DNA from: Gammaproteobacteria bacterium
GTDB lineage: Bacteria; Pseudomonadota; Gammaproteobacteria; Thiohalospirales; Thiohalospiraceae
Reading direction: 5' to 3'
Assembly: GCA_024277575.1 (NCBI GenBank)
Contig: JAJRUX010000096.1
Span: 1 to 32,884 of the forward strand
DNA: 32,884 bases
Shown here: positions 17,819 through 25,444 of the stretch, piece by piece
Numbering within the stretch: position 1 is the first letter of the stretch
Layout: each line of letters opens with the position of its first letter
Notes under the pieces: model-generated
The model's input: only the letters and a program-made list of their open reading frames with translations
Database searches by the model: none
What the model was told of the DNA's origin: nothing
Translations under genes and position numbers: made by a program

Positions 17819-18931
17819 TCAACTTGACGAGGCGCTTCGCCCCAGCCACATCTGAATTGCATCAGCAATTCGTGGCCGCTGTTTGCCTGGCCCGTCAATA
17901 AAAGAGTTCCCGTGTTCACGCAAAAGTTTACGCAGCTCCTGGTAGTGCCCCAATTTGTACAAACATTCGGCATACCAGAGCATGAGTTGCGGCTCACCGT
18001 TTCGAAACTGCAACGTTTGACGCAACCGCTCAGCCGCCTCTTCCACCTCGCCCGTCCGTATCAACAGGCGACCCAGCCCTAGGGTCGCAGGATAGTTTTC
18101 CGGTTGCAATCTGATTATTTCACGATAAATCTGTTTGGCTTTCTCCAGGTTCACTTCCTCACGATCCCGCTCCAGCAAACCGGTAAAGGCGTAATCATCG
18201 TATAGCCTCGCCTGCCGAAGCAGTGTATCGATATCATCCGGAGCATTGGCAACGGCTCTATCCACCAGCATGGCTTTTTCCAGGAACTCGTTTTCTATCC
18301 GGGCTATTGACGAAGCAGCCATAACCCGAATCGAGTTGTCCGGATCCAGCAGGGCACTACGCAGGGCTGGGGCAAACTCAGGGCGAAAATGTTTACTCAT
18401 CAGCACAATGGCATCCCGCTTTTGCTGCAGGGTGCCATTGGCAAGAATATCTCTAAAGGAATCGGGAGCAGAAACTCCACCCAAGGCGCTGTGGACTTCA
18501 AGAAAATCGGCCAGTTCGGCAACTTCATCCCGTTGCTCTTTTGGAAACAGGCCGGTATACCAATCTTCAAAGCTTGTGGTCGTCCGTCGGTACCAGGCAT
18601 ACAGTGCAATAGTGAGTAGCGTCCCCATGACACCTATCGGACCAAACGCCGCCGTCGCAACCAGAAACAGATACACCGTGCGACGCTTTACCCCTCCCGG
18701 GCAATGAAACAGTTTCTGCTGCCAGAAAAGCAGTAGTGCCACCAGCAGAATGTGCAGTACAGCAGCCCACCCTATAGACAAAACATCCGCCGCCGTACCG
18801 TACAGGAGCATCAGCTCCAGCACCAACGTAATCAGCAACACGACAGCAAACTGAATACGGCAACCGGATGAGGTTTTGCGCCCCTTCACTGGTTGCTGGA
18901 TATATTTACTGCTTATTGTTGGGGCAGTCAT
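17819..18931 (-). CDS. pelE: PelE, inner-membrane TPR protein of the Pel synthase complex
   Basis: Predicted scaffold that links PelD to PelF/PelG. The 370-aa product has hydrophobic helices at about 27-47, 52-70 and 85-112. A cytosolic helical region follows (SDSxRV-MAASSIARIE resembles a HEAT-type step), and then TPR units at about 220-350 (IYREIIRLQPENYPATLGLGRLLIRTGEVEEAAERLRQ). Pseudomonas PelE is about 329 aa with the same membrane-plus-TPR plan. Assignment rests on this architecture and on position between pelD and pelF, since primary sequence is poorly conserved. AGG lies 8 nt before the ATG. It is preceded by a 61-nt gap after pelD and followed by a 92-nt gap before pelF, with no gene in either. 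Confidence 0.85.
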   Translation of the reverse strand: MTAPTISSKYIQQPVKGRKTSSGCRIQFAVVLLITLVLELMLLYGTAADVLSIGWAAVLHILLVALLLFWQQKLFHCPGGVKRRTVYLFLVATAAFGPIGVMGTLLTIALYAWYRRTTTSFEDWYTGLFPKEQRDEVAELADFLEVHSALGGVSAPDSFRDILANGTLQQKRDAIVLMSKHFRPEFAPALRSALLDPDNSIRVMAASSIARIENEFLEKAMLVDRAVANAPDDIDTLLRQARLYDDYAFTGLLERDREEVNLEKAKQIYREIIRLQPENYPATLGLGRLLIRTGEVEEAAERLRQTLQFRNGEPQLMLWYAECLYKLGHYQELRKLLREHGNSFIDGPGKQRPRIADAIQMWLGRSASSS

Positions 18932-18992
18932 AGTTTATACCTGGTGTCATGTCCAATAACAAAATAAACAACTAAGCGGGAGTATGAAGATC

Positions 18993-20375
18993 TTAAATCC
19001 TAACCGCCCACGATGCTTCTCGTAACTCCCCCCCCAACTCACTCTGGAGGGCCTGCAGCAACCGCTCTTCCACAATTCGGGCATTTCGCGTCGGTGTGGC
19101 CGGAAGAATGATGGTAAATTCCCGGCCATTATTGCGCCGGTCAAAGGCCAGATCCGTGGTACGCAACACCTGATCAACCGCCTTGCTCAACGCAACCGGC
19201 GCATGAGAGCGCACATCCTTTGGCAGTTCATCGTAGTTCTGAAGCGCTATATCGATCTGCGCAAGAGCAAAGTTATGTCGCCGGGCCAGAGATGTTAAAA
19301 AGGCCGTCTGGCGAGTGTAATAATTGGAAGACAAAAACAGTCCGCTGTCGTTGACGACACTGTTCTCTTTCGCGGTATGAAACCGCCGAGCATTACCATA
19401 GACCGTACCAATCCATTCACACACCACCTCGAAATTCTTGATGGTTGTCCAGCCCAGTTCGATAAAATCCAGCTCTTCGATTTTGAGCATACCGATAACC
19501 TCGCCGGTTTCGGCGTTGGTTAATGGTCCTGCCAGGATGCCCTGCCGGTCCAGTATATGCTCATCATTCTCGTTGGAGATACTCAAGATGCGGCGACGCG
19601 CAACCACCTCCTGAAACAAGGGATGTTCCGCTCCAATAACTCGCAGATACTCATCCTTTCCTGTCCAGCCGGTATGTACCGCCGCTTCCAGCACATCCTG
19701 GCTAAGAATAAATACCGAGGATTTCTGCGGATTCATCACGGCACGGACCATATCCATGATGCTGAACAAAACCTTGCCCGAATCGAGTTGCTCCAGTGAT
19801 TTTACCGCCTGATGCATGGAGATAACGGTACGCATCTGACCTGCAACACGCACCTCCAGATCGGTTTTGATCTCTTGCTGACGCTGATAGGCATCGGCAA
19901 TAACCTTCTCATTTCGACGTGCTTCTTCCAATTGTTTACGCAGCTGTTCACGTTCCCGCAAATGACGCATGCGCAACTCGCCCAAAAACACAGCAGCAAC
20001 AAACCACATCAGCGGACGACGCACTATGTTGAACAGATAATCATAGAGATCCTGATTCAGGGTCTGCTCGGGAATACCCACCGCCAGCAAAACAACCGTC
20101 GCCGCCAGGGCGGCAAGTACGCCTTCCGCTGTGCCGTACTGTACTGTAACCAAAAGTATGATTAGCCAGAACGGATGTGGTGTGACATACCAGAATGAAT
20201 CTGCATCAAAAACGAACTGATCCAGCAAGATAGCCAGCACAAAAAACAGGGCAATCTCCAGCAATGCTGAGCGTCTTACACCCAGAATCCGGACCGGTTT
20301 GTGCTCCAAATCCTTTGCGGCATTTTCCGCCGCATTATCTGCAAATTTCGGGCGCTGCAATATCTCGGTCTTCAT
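18993..20375 (-). CDS. pelD: PelD, c-di-GMP receptor of the Pel synthase
   Basis: Inner-membrane receptor that activates Pel synthesis when it binds cyclic di-GMP. The 460-aa product (Pseudomonas PelD about 455) has four membrane helices (about 37-55, 68-80, 83-100, 120-132) and a charged coiled coil (about 138-175). A GAF domain (about 185-330) and a degenerate GGDEF domain (about 345-460) follow. The GGDEF active-site motif is absent, so no cyclase activity is expected. The inhibitory-site motif RTTD (405-408) is intact and matches the RxxD ligand-binding site of the Pseudomonas protein, with arginines further on (NARIVEERL). The ATG overlaps the stop of the second pelC gene (ATGA). Confidence 0.95.
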   Translation of the reverse strand: MKTEILQRPKFADNAAENAAKDLEHKPVRILGVRRSALLEIALFFVLAILLDQFVFDADSFWYVTPHPFWLIILLVTVQYGTAEGVLAALAATVVLLAVGIPEQTLNQDLYDYLFNIVRRPLMWFVAAVFLGELRMRHLREREQLRKQLEEARRNEKVIADAYQRQQEIKTDLEVRVAGQMRTVISMHQAVKSLEQLDSGKVLFSIMDMVRAVMNPQKSSVFILSQDVLEAAVHTGWTGKDEYLRVIGAEHPLFQEVVARRRILSISNENDEHILDRQGILAGPLTNAETGEVIGMLKIEELDFIELGWTTIKNFEVVCEWIGTVYGNARRFHTAKENSVVNDSGLFLSSNYYTRQTAFLTSLARRHNFALAQIDIALQNYDELPKDVRSHAPVALSKAVDQVLRTTDLAFDRRNNGREFTIILPATPTRNARIVEERLLQALQSELGGELREASWAVRI

Positions 20376-20950
20376 TGTTTGCCTTCCATCATTTGTTGTG
20401 ACAGCTCTTGCACCAGGCGCATTACCACTCGCTGTGCGGCCTCAGTCATGCTATCCCTTCCCAGATAGGCACTACCCACTTCAGAAGCACTGGCCGCCCA
20501 CAAAACCGCTCCATCAGTACGAATCAGGCGAACACTGATGCCAACAACCGGTTGCTTGCGGAAACCATAGCGATAGCCATATTCCGTTACACTACCGATT
20601 AAAACAGCATCGGCTCCTGCAGCCCGTGCCATCGCTACAGGCTCATCTGTTGAATGATTTCCAACAGGCTGTGCAGCATTTAACAGTGGAGATTCCTGTA
20701 CCGAAAACAGGCCTTCTTTATACAGCTCTGTGGCTACAATCTTGGCAACAGCAACTCCCGCCTTGGGATGAACCGTAAGATTTTGGAAGGGAACAACAAG
20801 CACACTCCCATCGCGCTGAGGCGGCGGAGAGTTGCTGATAAAATTACGCTCCAGATGAGAGCCGGTAGTACACCCTGAAAGCCAGAGCGCCGCCACTGCA
20901 AACAAGACAAATGCGACAGCTTTATAGCGGCTGTTTATGCCTGTATTCAT
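20372..20950 (-). CDS. pelC: PelC paralogue 2, outer-membrane lipoprotein
   Basis: Predicted outer-membrane lipoprotein forming or joining the periplasmic PelC ring beneath the export porin. The 192-aa product has signal peptide and lipobox LSGC with Cys27. The globular domain (about 48-185) has VVPFQNLTVHPKAG, GADAVLIGSVTEYGY, QPVVGISVRLI and VLWAAS. A conserved Trp-containing strand corresponds to the region that inserts in the membrane face of Pseudomonas PelC. It aligns along its whole length with the gene immediately upstream and is therefore a tandem duplicate. It is closer to canonical PelC in size (about 172 aa) than paralogue 1. It overlaps paralogue 1 and pelD by 4 nt each. Confidence 0.88.
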   Translation of the reverse strand: MNTGINSRYKAVAFVLFAVAALWLSGCTTGSHLERNFISNSPPPQRDGSVLVVPFQNLTVHPKAGVAVAKIVATELYKEGLFSVQESPLLNAAQPVGNHSTDEPVAMARAAGADAVLIGSVTEYGYRYGFRKQPVVGISVRLIRTDGAVLWAASASEVGSAYLGRDSMTEAAQRVVMRLVQELSQQMMEGKQ

Positions 20951-21633
20951 GATGGACTCCCCTCTGCCTCCCCGGCAACTGTACTACGCTGCCTAACCTG
21001 TTTATCACCGGCATTGTCCAGCAGCGAGGTTGAGCAACGCAGTTCATTCGCATCCAGCTGCTGCAGCTCTGTTGCCAGGGTATGTACAACCCGCTGCGCG
21101 GCCTGATTAAGGCTGTCACGATGTATAAAACCACGCCCGGTAACACTTTGACTGGAGGCCCAGACAACCTGTCCATCACAACCACGCACCATTCGCACGC
21201 TCAGGCCAACCACAGGCTCTTCGCGTAAACCATGTTGATAACGATACTCTGTCACGCTACCCAGCAGCACTGCATCCACACCGAGCTTGTGTGCCAACTG
21301 CTGGGCACGGGGTACGCTTCGAGTCTGCTTGTCCCCCTCCTTCTCATTGCGCAGCTGCTGGAGCAGCGCCGATTCCTCGCGAATCAGGAACGCCCCCTGC
21401 TGATACAGCTCAGTATTCATCAACTGAGTCAATATCTGACCCGCATTGGGGTGCTCGCTCAGGTTCTCAAACGGCAGAACCGCCACGTGAGGGGTATCCG
21501 GAGAAACAGTCCGGCTCTGTGCCCCATCTTTCTCTATTCCCTTGTTACTTGCACAAGCAGAAAGAGCGAACACAACAAGCAGAACCACCCCGAACAAACC
21601 TGTCTGTTTACTACCGAACTTTTTTTCCAACAT
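20947..21633 (-). CDS. pelC: PelC paralogue 1, outer-membrane lipoprotein
   Basis: Second PelC-type lipoprotein. From ATG 21633 it has 228 aa, with lipobox LSAC and Cys27. The domain mirrors paralogue 2: VLPFENLSEHPNAG, GVDAVLLGSVTEYRY, EPVVGLSVRMV, VVWASS, HRDSLNQAAQRVVHTL. It carries an extra polar C-terminal tail of about 40 residues with Cys (ELRCSTSLL...) that paralogue 2 lacks. The track start (GTG 21813) would overlap pelB2 and place the signal peptide internally. ATG 21633 is preceded by AAGGG and gives a normal lipoprotein signal. It starts 71 nt after the pelB2 stop, the only real gap in the first half of the operon. Confidence 0.87.
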   Translation of the reverse strand: MLEKKFGSKQTGLFGVVLLVVFALSACASNKGIEKDGAQSRTVSPDTPHVAVLPFENLSEHPNAGQILTQLMNTELYQQGAFLIREESALLQQLRNEKEGDKQTRSVPRAQQLAHKLGVDAVLLGSVTEYRYQHGLREEPVVGLSVRMVRGCDGQVVWASSQSVTGRGFIHRDSLNQAAQRVVHTLATELQQLDANELRCSTSLLDNAGDKQVRQRSTVAGEAEGSPS

Positions 21634-21704
21634 CACGATTTTATCCCTTGTCATAAATGCAACTAATGGGCGCTGATATACTCCACCCGGGAATTTCCGA
21701 AAAA

Positions 21705-23306
21705 TCAGAAACGCCACAACAGATAACAGCCTGCCCGCGTATAACGGGCGTACTCTCCACGATACGGACCTGCACTGTGAACAAACTTCAGACCGGTCTC
21801 CAGACCGAGCCACGGTTCGTAAGCCAGATTAGCTGTCACAAACGGTCCACCAGCCTCATTGCGCGGATCATAGCTGGCGCCAATGCCAGCCTCATAGCGC
21901 AAATAATCACTTAGTCGATCAAACCACATGGCATCCAGCGTATGTACCTGGCGGGACACCACCGGCAGCGGATGATAATCAATTCCCGCATACCGCCGCG
22001 TGTCAACAGAGGTTCGCTCTTCCAGATCCAGGTTGTAACCAACGCTCAGTCGCGGCGCCACTTCCTGCAACAACAGCCGGGCACCGAGCTTGACGCCATA
22101 ACTGCCGGCTACACTATTGTCATCCTTGACTCCGTAATTTCGCGCTGAAGCTGCAATATAAGTTGAGAGAGCTTCATCCACCGGCCGCCGCCAGCCATCC
22201 CGGCCCGGCCGTTCCCAACCCACGGTCAGGCTATCAACGGTACCACCATCCACCACCCCTTCGACATACTGCCATGCCGGCGCCTGATAGCTTGCATCTA
22301 TCCAGACCCGCGCAAGATCCAGACGCTGGGAGTATTCAGCTCGCAAGCCAACAGCACCTTCATTTCCGCCAGACAAGGTCAAACGCGTGTGGGCTGCCCA
22401 ATCAAAGTGCCGTTGCGCATGCAGTTCAAAATACTCTCTTTCACCACTAAATGAGCCCAGCGGACCATCGATACGACGTAACTCGTTGTCCCGTATTGAA
22501 CGTCGCTCATATGTAAAACCCAGTTGGGCTCTCTCCCCGAAAAGCTGATATCCCGACAACCGGGAAATCTGCTGCCAGTCAGCATCATGCAGTTGCTGCC
22601 AATCCATATCCAGACGCAGACGGGGACCGTACTCATACAACAAACCGGCCTTCGCCGCGATTACCGGCGCATCCTCCCGCCCCATATGCAGTGCCTGGTT
22701 ATAGTAGGTAACGGCCCGCTGCCACTGCCCAAGGCGCGCTTCAATACCGGCCATCTCCGGTAACAACTCTCCGCTGTCCGGATACTGCTCATGCAGCTCC
22801 GCCAATTTTCCACGGGCTGCAAACAACCTTCCGCTCTCCGCCAGCCAAAGCGCTCGCAACCGCTCGAGACGAAGTGCAGTTGCCTCTCGTTGCCGCAAGG
22901 ACAATCTGGACTGCTTTTCTGCATCAGCAACCTCCGGACGGGAGATTAATTCTAGAGCAATATGGGTGTCATCCTCCGCCTGAACACGAAAAATGACATC
23001 CCGCCCGGCGTGTATCAACAAACTGTCATAGCCGGTACTGCTCCAGTCAATCCACCCAGCCGCACGGCTAGTCATATCAGCAAGCAATGAGGGGAGGAGA
23101 GGAGAGGAAAACCGTAAAACCACCTCTCTTCCATCCACTTCATGCCGCACACTCACGGGTTCATTCCAGACGAAAACCAGTCGTAACCGCTCTGCACCAG
23201 AATCAACGTGCAGTTCAACACCATTATCGGCATGTACCATTGGGAGCGCAGATAACATTACCAGTAACATCAGCGCCGGTAACATGTTCCTGTGAAGCCG
23301 CATCAT
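21705..23306 (-). CDS. pelB: PelB C-terminal part: outer-membrane porin with own signal peptide
   Basis: Predicted outer-membrane beta-barrel through which Pel is secreted. The 533-aa product has a Sec signal peptide (residues 1-26, cleavage after VHA). Residues about 28-125 form a beta-rich domain (LHVDSGAERLRLVFVWNE...) that resembles AMIN-type periplasmic domains and is not something I know from canonical PelB. Residues about 145-240 are TPR-like (LHEQYPDSGELLPEMAGIEARLGQWQRAVTYYNQAL). The rest has amphipathic strands ending ...LLWRF, an outer-membrane protein C-terminal signature. It overlaps pelB1 by 4 nt (ATGA). Together the two halves equal about one PelB (713+533 versus about 1193 aa). 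The signal peptide shows that the split is functional and not a frameshift. Confidence 0.88.
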   Translation of the reverse strand: MMRLHRNMLPALMLLVMLSALPMVHADNGVELHVDSGAERLRLVFVWNEPVSVRHEVDGREVVLRFSSPLLPSLLADMTSRAAGWIDWSSTGYDSLLIHAGRDVIFRVQAEDDTHIALELISRPEVADAEKQSRLSLRQREATALRLERLRALWLAESGRLFAARGKLAELHEQYPDSGELLPEMAGIEARLGQWQRAVTYYNQALHMGREDAPVIAAKAGLLYEYGPRLRLDMDWQQLHDADWQQISRLSGYQLFGERAQLGFTYERRSIRDNELRRIDGPLGSFSGEREYFELHAQRHFDWAAHTRLTLSGGNEGAVGLRAEYSQRLDLARVWIDASYQAPAWQYVEGVVDGGTVDSLTVGWERPGRDGWRRPVDEALSTYIAASARNYGVKDDNSVAGSYGVKLGARLLLQEVAPRLSVGYNLDLEERTSVDTRRYAGIDYHPLPVVSRQVHTLDAMWFDRLSDYLRYEAGIGASYDPRNEAGGPFVTANLAYEPWLGLETGLKFVHSAGPYRGEYARYTRAGCYLLWRF

Positions 23307-25444
23307 ATTTTCTGCCCCCCTACTGCCAAAACCTCTCCCGCCTGATCGATATGGCCGGTCTCGATCAGGACAGTGGCAAAATCAGCCCGCAAATCAGGGT
23401 TGTCGGGATAAGCAGCCAGTAACTCTTGAAATGCGAGAATTGCGTTGTCTCGTTCACCGAGTCGATAAAGGCTCTGGGCCCGAACACTCGCCTTGCGCAT
23501 ATCCAGCTCCGGTTCTGCCGCAAGCAACTGAATAACCCGGCGGTAATAGGGTACTGCCAGTTGTGTCTTGTTCCGCCGCGTCAGTAGTTCAGCATAAAAA
23601 TAGTTGCTCTCCACATCACCACTGGTGGTGTTGAGATAACGCCCAAGCATGTCAAATGCATCTTCCCAGCGCCCTTCCTGATAAGCGAGCAAACCGAGCC
23701 TTCGAAGCATGTCGGGATCGCCAGGAGCGATAGCAAGAATGCGTCTGCTGGCCTCCAGTGCCAAATCTGTAAAACCAACCTGATCCGCTCGACGTATATG
23801 GCGACGCAGCTGTTCAACGCTCTGACTGTCTCTTATGGCTTGGCTCAGGACAAGACGCAAGCGAGGGTAATCCTCTTCCCGCTGCAGGATGTCCATCTGA
23901 AATTCAACCGGCTCGCCACTAAAACCGAGTGACACAAGATCACTCTCACCCATTTTCAGCACGCGCTCGGTAGCACCTATATCGAGTAACCGCTCCAACC
24001 ACGCCAGCCGTTGTTTACCCTGTGCGCTGCGAGCCCGCTCTTCCACCCACTGCAATCCAAGCGGTTCAGGCCGGGGACCCCAGATATAAAGCAATTGACT
24101 TACTTCAGGACTTTCGGCCGGTGCTTTTGCAGCCAGTTCCATATAGATCCTCTCTGCCAGAAGCTTGTCCCCCAACTTCAAAGCACGGTATGCCAAAGCC
24201 CGCTTCTCTTTCCGGCTCAGATTCGGCTGTTTTAGCTGCAGTCGCAACAGGGCGAGCAGCTCGTTATGCCGACCTGCTTTCTGCAGGGCTGTTTCATAGC
24301 GATAACTCATCTCCTTCCTTTCTTCATCACCGAGATCGGAACGCATCAGCTGCTGCTGCCAAAATGCAAGCAACTCTTCCTGCCGCTTTGCCTTGCGCAG
24401 CATGGATTCGTAGCGGTAGGTAACCGCCTCCCTCTCCTCTGGACTCAGACCTGGACGCTGAATCTGATCCAGCAGATAGGCAAGCAGCGTCTGCTGGCGG
24501 TTGTTCTCACGCAATGCCGCTTCATAGCGTTCACCCAGCTCCCGGCGCTGCTGTTCATCCAAATCGGAACGCAGCAATTGCTGGCGCAGGAAAGCCAGCC
24601 GTTTCTCCTCACGTCCCAGCTCACGCAGGGTAGTCTCATAGCGATAGCTGATTTCCCGCTTCTCCTTGTCGCTCACATCAGCTCGAGTAAGCTGACGATC
24701 CCAGAAGGCAAACAGTTCTGTATAACGACCCGCTCCAGCCAGTGCCCGCTCATAGTAAGCAGTCCATCTGCCACCGCGATTACCATAACCCTGGAGGTAA
24801 GTAATTGCCCCTTCATACTGCCCCAGATCCAGAGAAAGGCTTACCAGAAACTCCCGTGCCCGCATATCAAACGCAGCTGGGTGCTCACGCGCAAGCTTGC
24901 GCAGTATATCTGTCGCTTCAACAATATCCCCTTCTGCCGCCAGCAAATAGGCAAGATCAAGATAGTCATGCGGCTGTGCTTCATAGTCCTGCACAATACG
25001 CTTCAACACCTCGATCTGCTGGCGATAACGCCCCTCAGCATTGTAAAGTTGCGAAAGATTGCGCAAGGCTTGCTCCGAGGGCTGTACCTCCGTCCGTTTT
25101 TCCAGACTACCGAGATAATCATGAGGACGCTGGGTCTGCTGATAAAATTTACTCAGCCTCAACCGGGCTTCCATATTGCCCGGATTGTATTCAACAAAGG
25201 TTTCCATCAACTCTACCGCTTTGCCCATCTCTCCATAGATGAGGTATAGATCGGAAAGTGGCAGCACCACGTTGGCAGACGCATCTCCTTTCTCCAGCAA
25301 ATTTTCGTACTCTGCACGTGCCGCTGTATATTGCTGGTTTTTATAATGCATCAACGCCAACTCGGAGGGGCGTGGATAAACCAGATAACCGCCAACCAGC
25401 CCCAGCGCCACCACCAGCAAAACGATAAAATGCGCATTCCTCAT
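23303..25444 (-). CDS. pelB: PelB N-terminal part: membrane-anchored periplasmic TPR protein
   Basis: Predicted inner-membrane-anchored periplasmic scaffold that captures PelA and guides the polymer to the porin. The 713-aa product has one N-terminal helix (5-23), then TPR repeats (about 30-215). Five tandem 38-residue helical repeats follow (229-418), and more TPRs run to the end (YQEGRWEDAFDMLGRYL, LYRLGERDNAILAFQELLAAYPDN). It stops after a last TPR without barrel strands, because the porin is encoded by the next gene with a 4-nt overlap. The start overlaps the pelA2 stop by 1 nt (TGATG). In Pseudomonas the TPR and porin parts form a single PelB polypeptide. Assignment comes from order, TPR content and partner genes. 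Confidence 0.85.
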   Translation of the reverse strand: MRNAHFIVLLVVALGLVGGYLVYPRPSELALMHYKNQQYTAARAEYENLLEKGDASANVVLPLSDLYLIYGEMGKAVELMETFVEYNPGNMEARLRLSKFYQQTQRPHDYLGSLEKRTEVQPSEQALRNLSQLYNAEGRYRQQIEVLKRIVQDYEAQPHDYLDLAYLLAAEGDIVEATDILRKLAREHPAAFDMRAREFLVSLSLDLGQYEGAITYLQGYGNRGGRWTAYYERALAGAGRYTELFAFWDRQLTRADVSDKEKREISYRYETTLRELGREEKRLAFLRQQLLRSDLDEQQRRELGERYEAALRENNRQQTLLAYLLDQIQRPGLSPEEREAVTYRYESMLRKAKRQEELLAFWQQQLMRSDLGDEERKEMSYRYETALQKAGRHNELLALLRLQLKQPNLSRKEKRALAYRALKLGDKLLAERIYMELAAKAPAESPEVSQLLYIWGPRPEPLGLQWVEERARSAQGKQRLAWLERLLDIGATERVLKMGESDLVSLGFSGEPVEFQMDILQREEDYPRLRLVLSQAIRDSQSVEQLRRHIRRADQVGFTDLALEASRRILAIAPGDPDMLRRLGLLAYQEGRWEDAFDMLGRYLNTTSGDVESNYFYAELLTRRNKTQLAVPYYRRVIQLLAAEPELDMRKASVRAQSLYRLGERDNAILAFQELLAAYPDNPDLRADFATVLIETGHIDQAGEVLAVGGQKI
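24191..24760 (-). repeat. Five tandem 114-bp units coding 38-residue repeats within pelB1
   Basis: Units at residues 229-266, 267-304, 305-342, 343-380 and 381-418 share the pattern YRYE-ALR--GR-EELLAF--QQL-RSDL--EER-E. Length is exactly 38 in each unit, with no indels. Examples of unit starts are YRYETTLREL, ERYEAALREN, YRYESMLRKA and YRYETALQKA. They are charged helical hairpins that differ from the 34-residue TPRs on either side, and they probably grew by internal duplication. Confidence 0.85.

Noticed and set aside
24191-24760. CRISPR-like repeat array
   Set aside because: The regular 114-bp periodicity is protein-coding repeats with no unique spacers; no CRISPR array or cas gene was seen in the window.
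24266-25249. 327-codon plus-strand ORF opposite pelB1
   Set aside because: Shadow of the TPR/38-residue repeat coding sequence; repetitive composition follows from the opposite strand.
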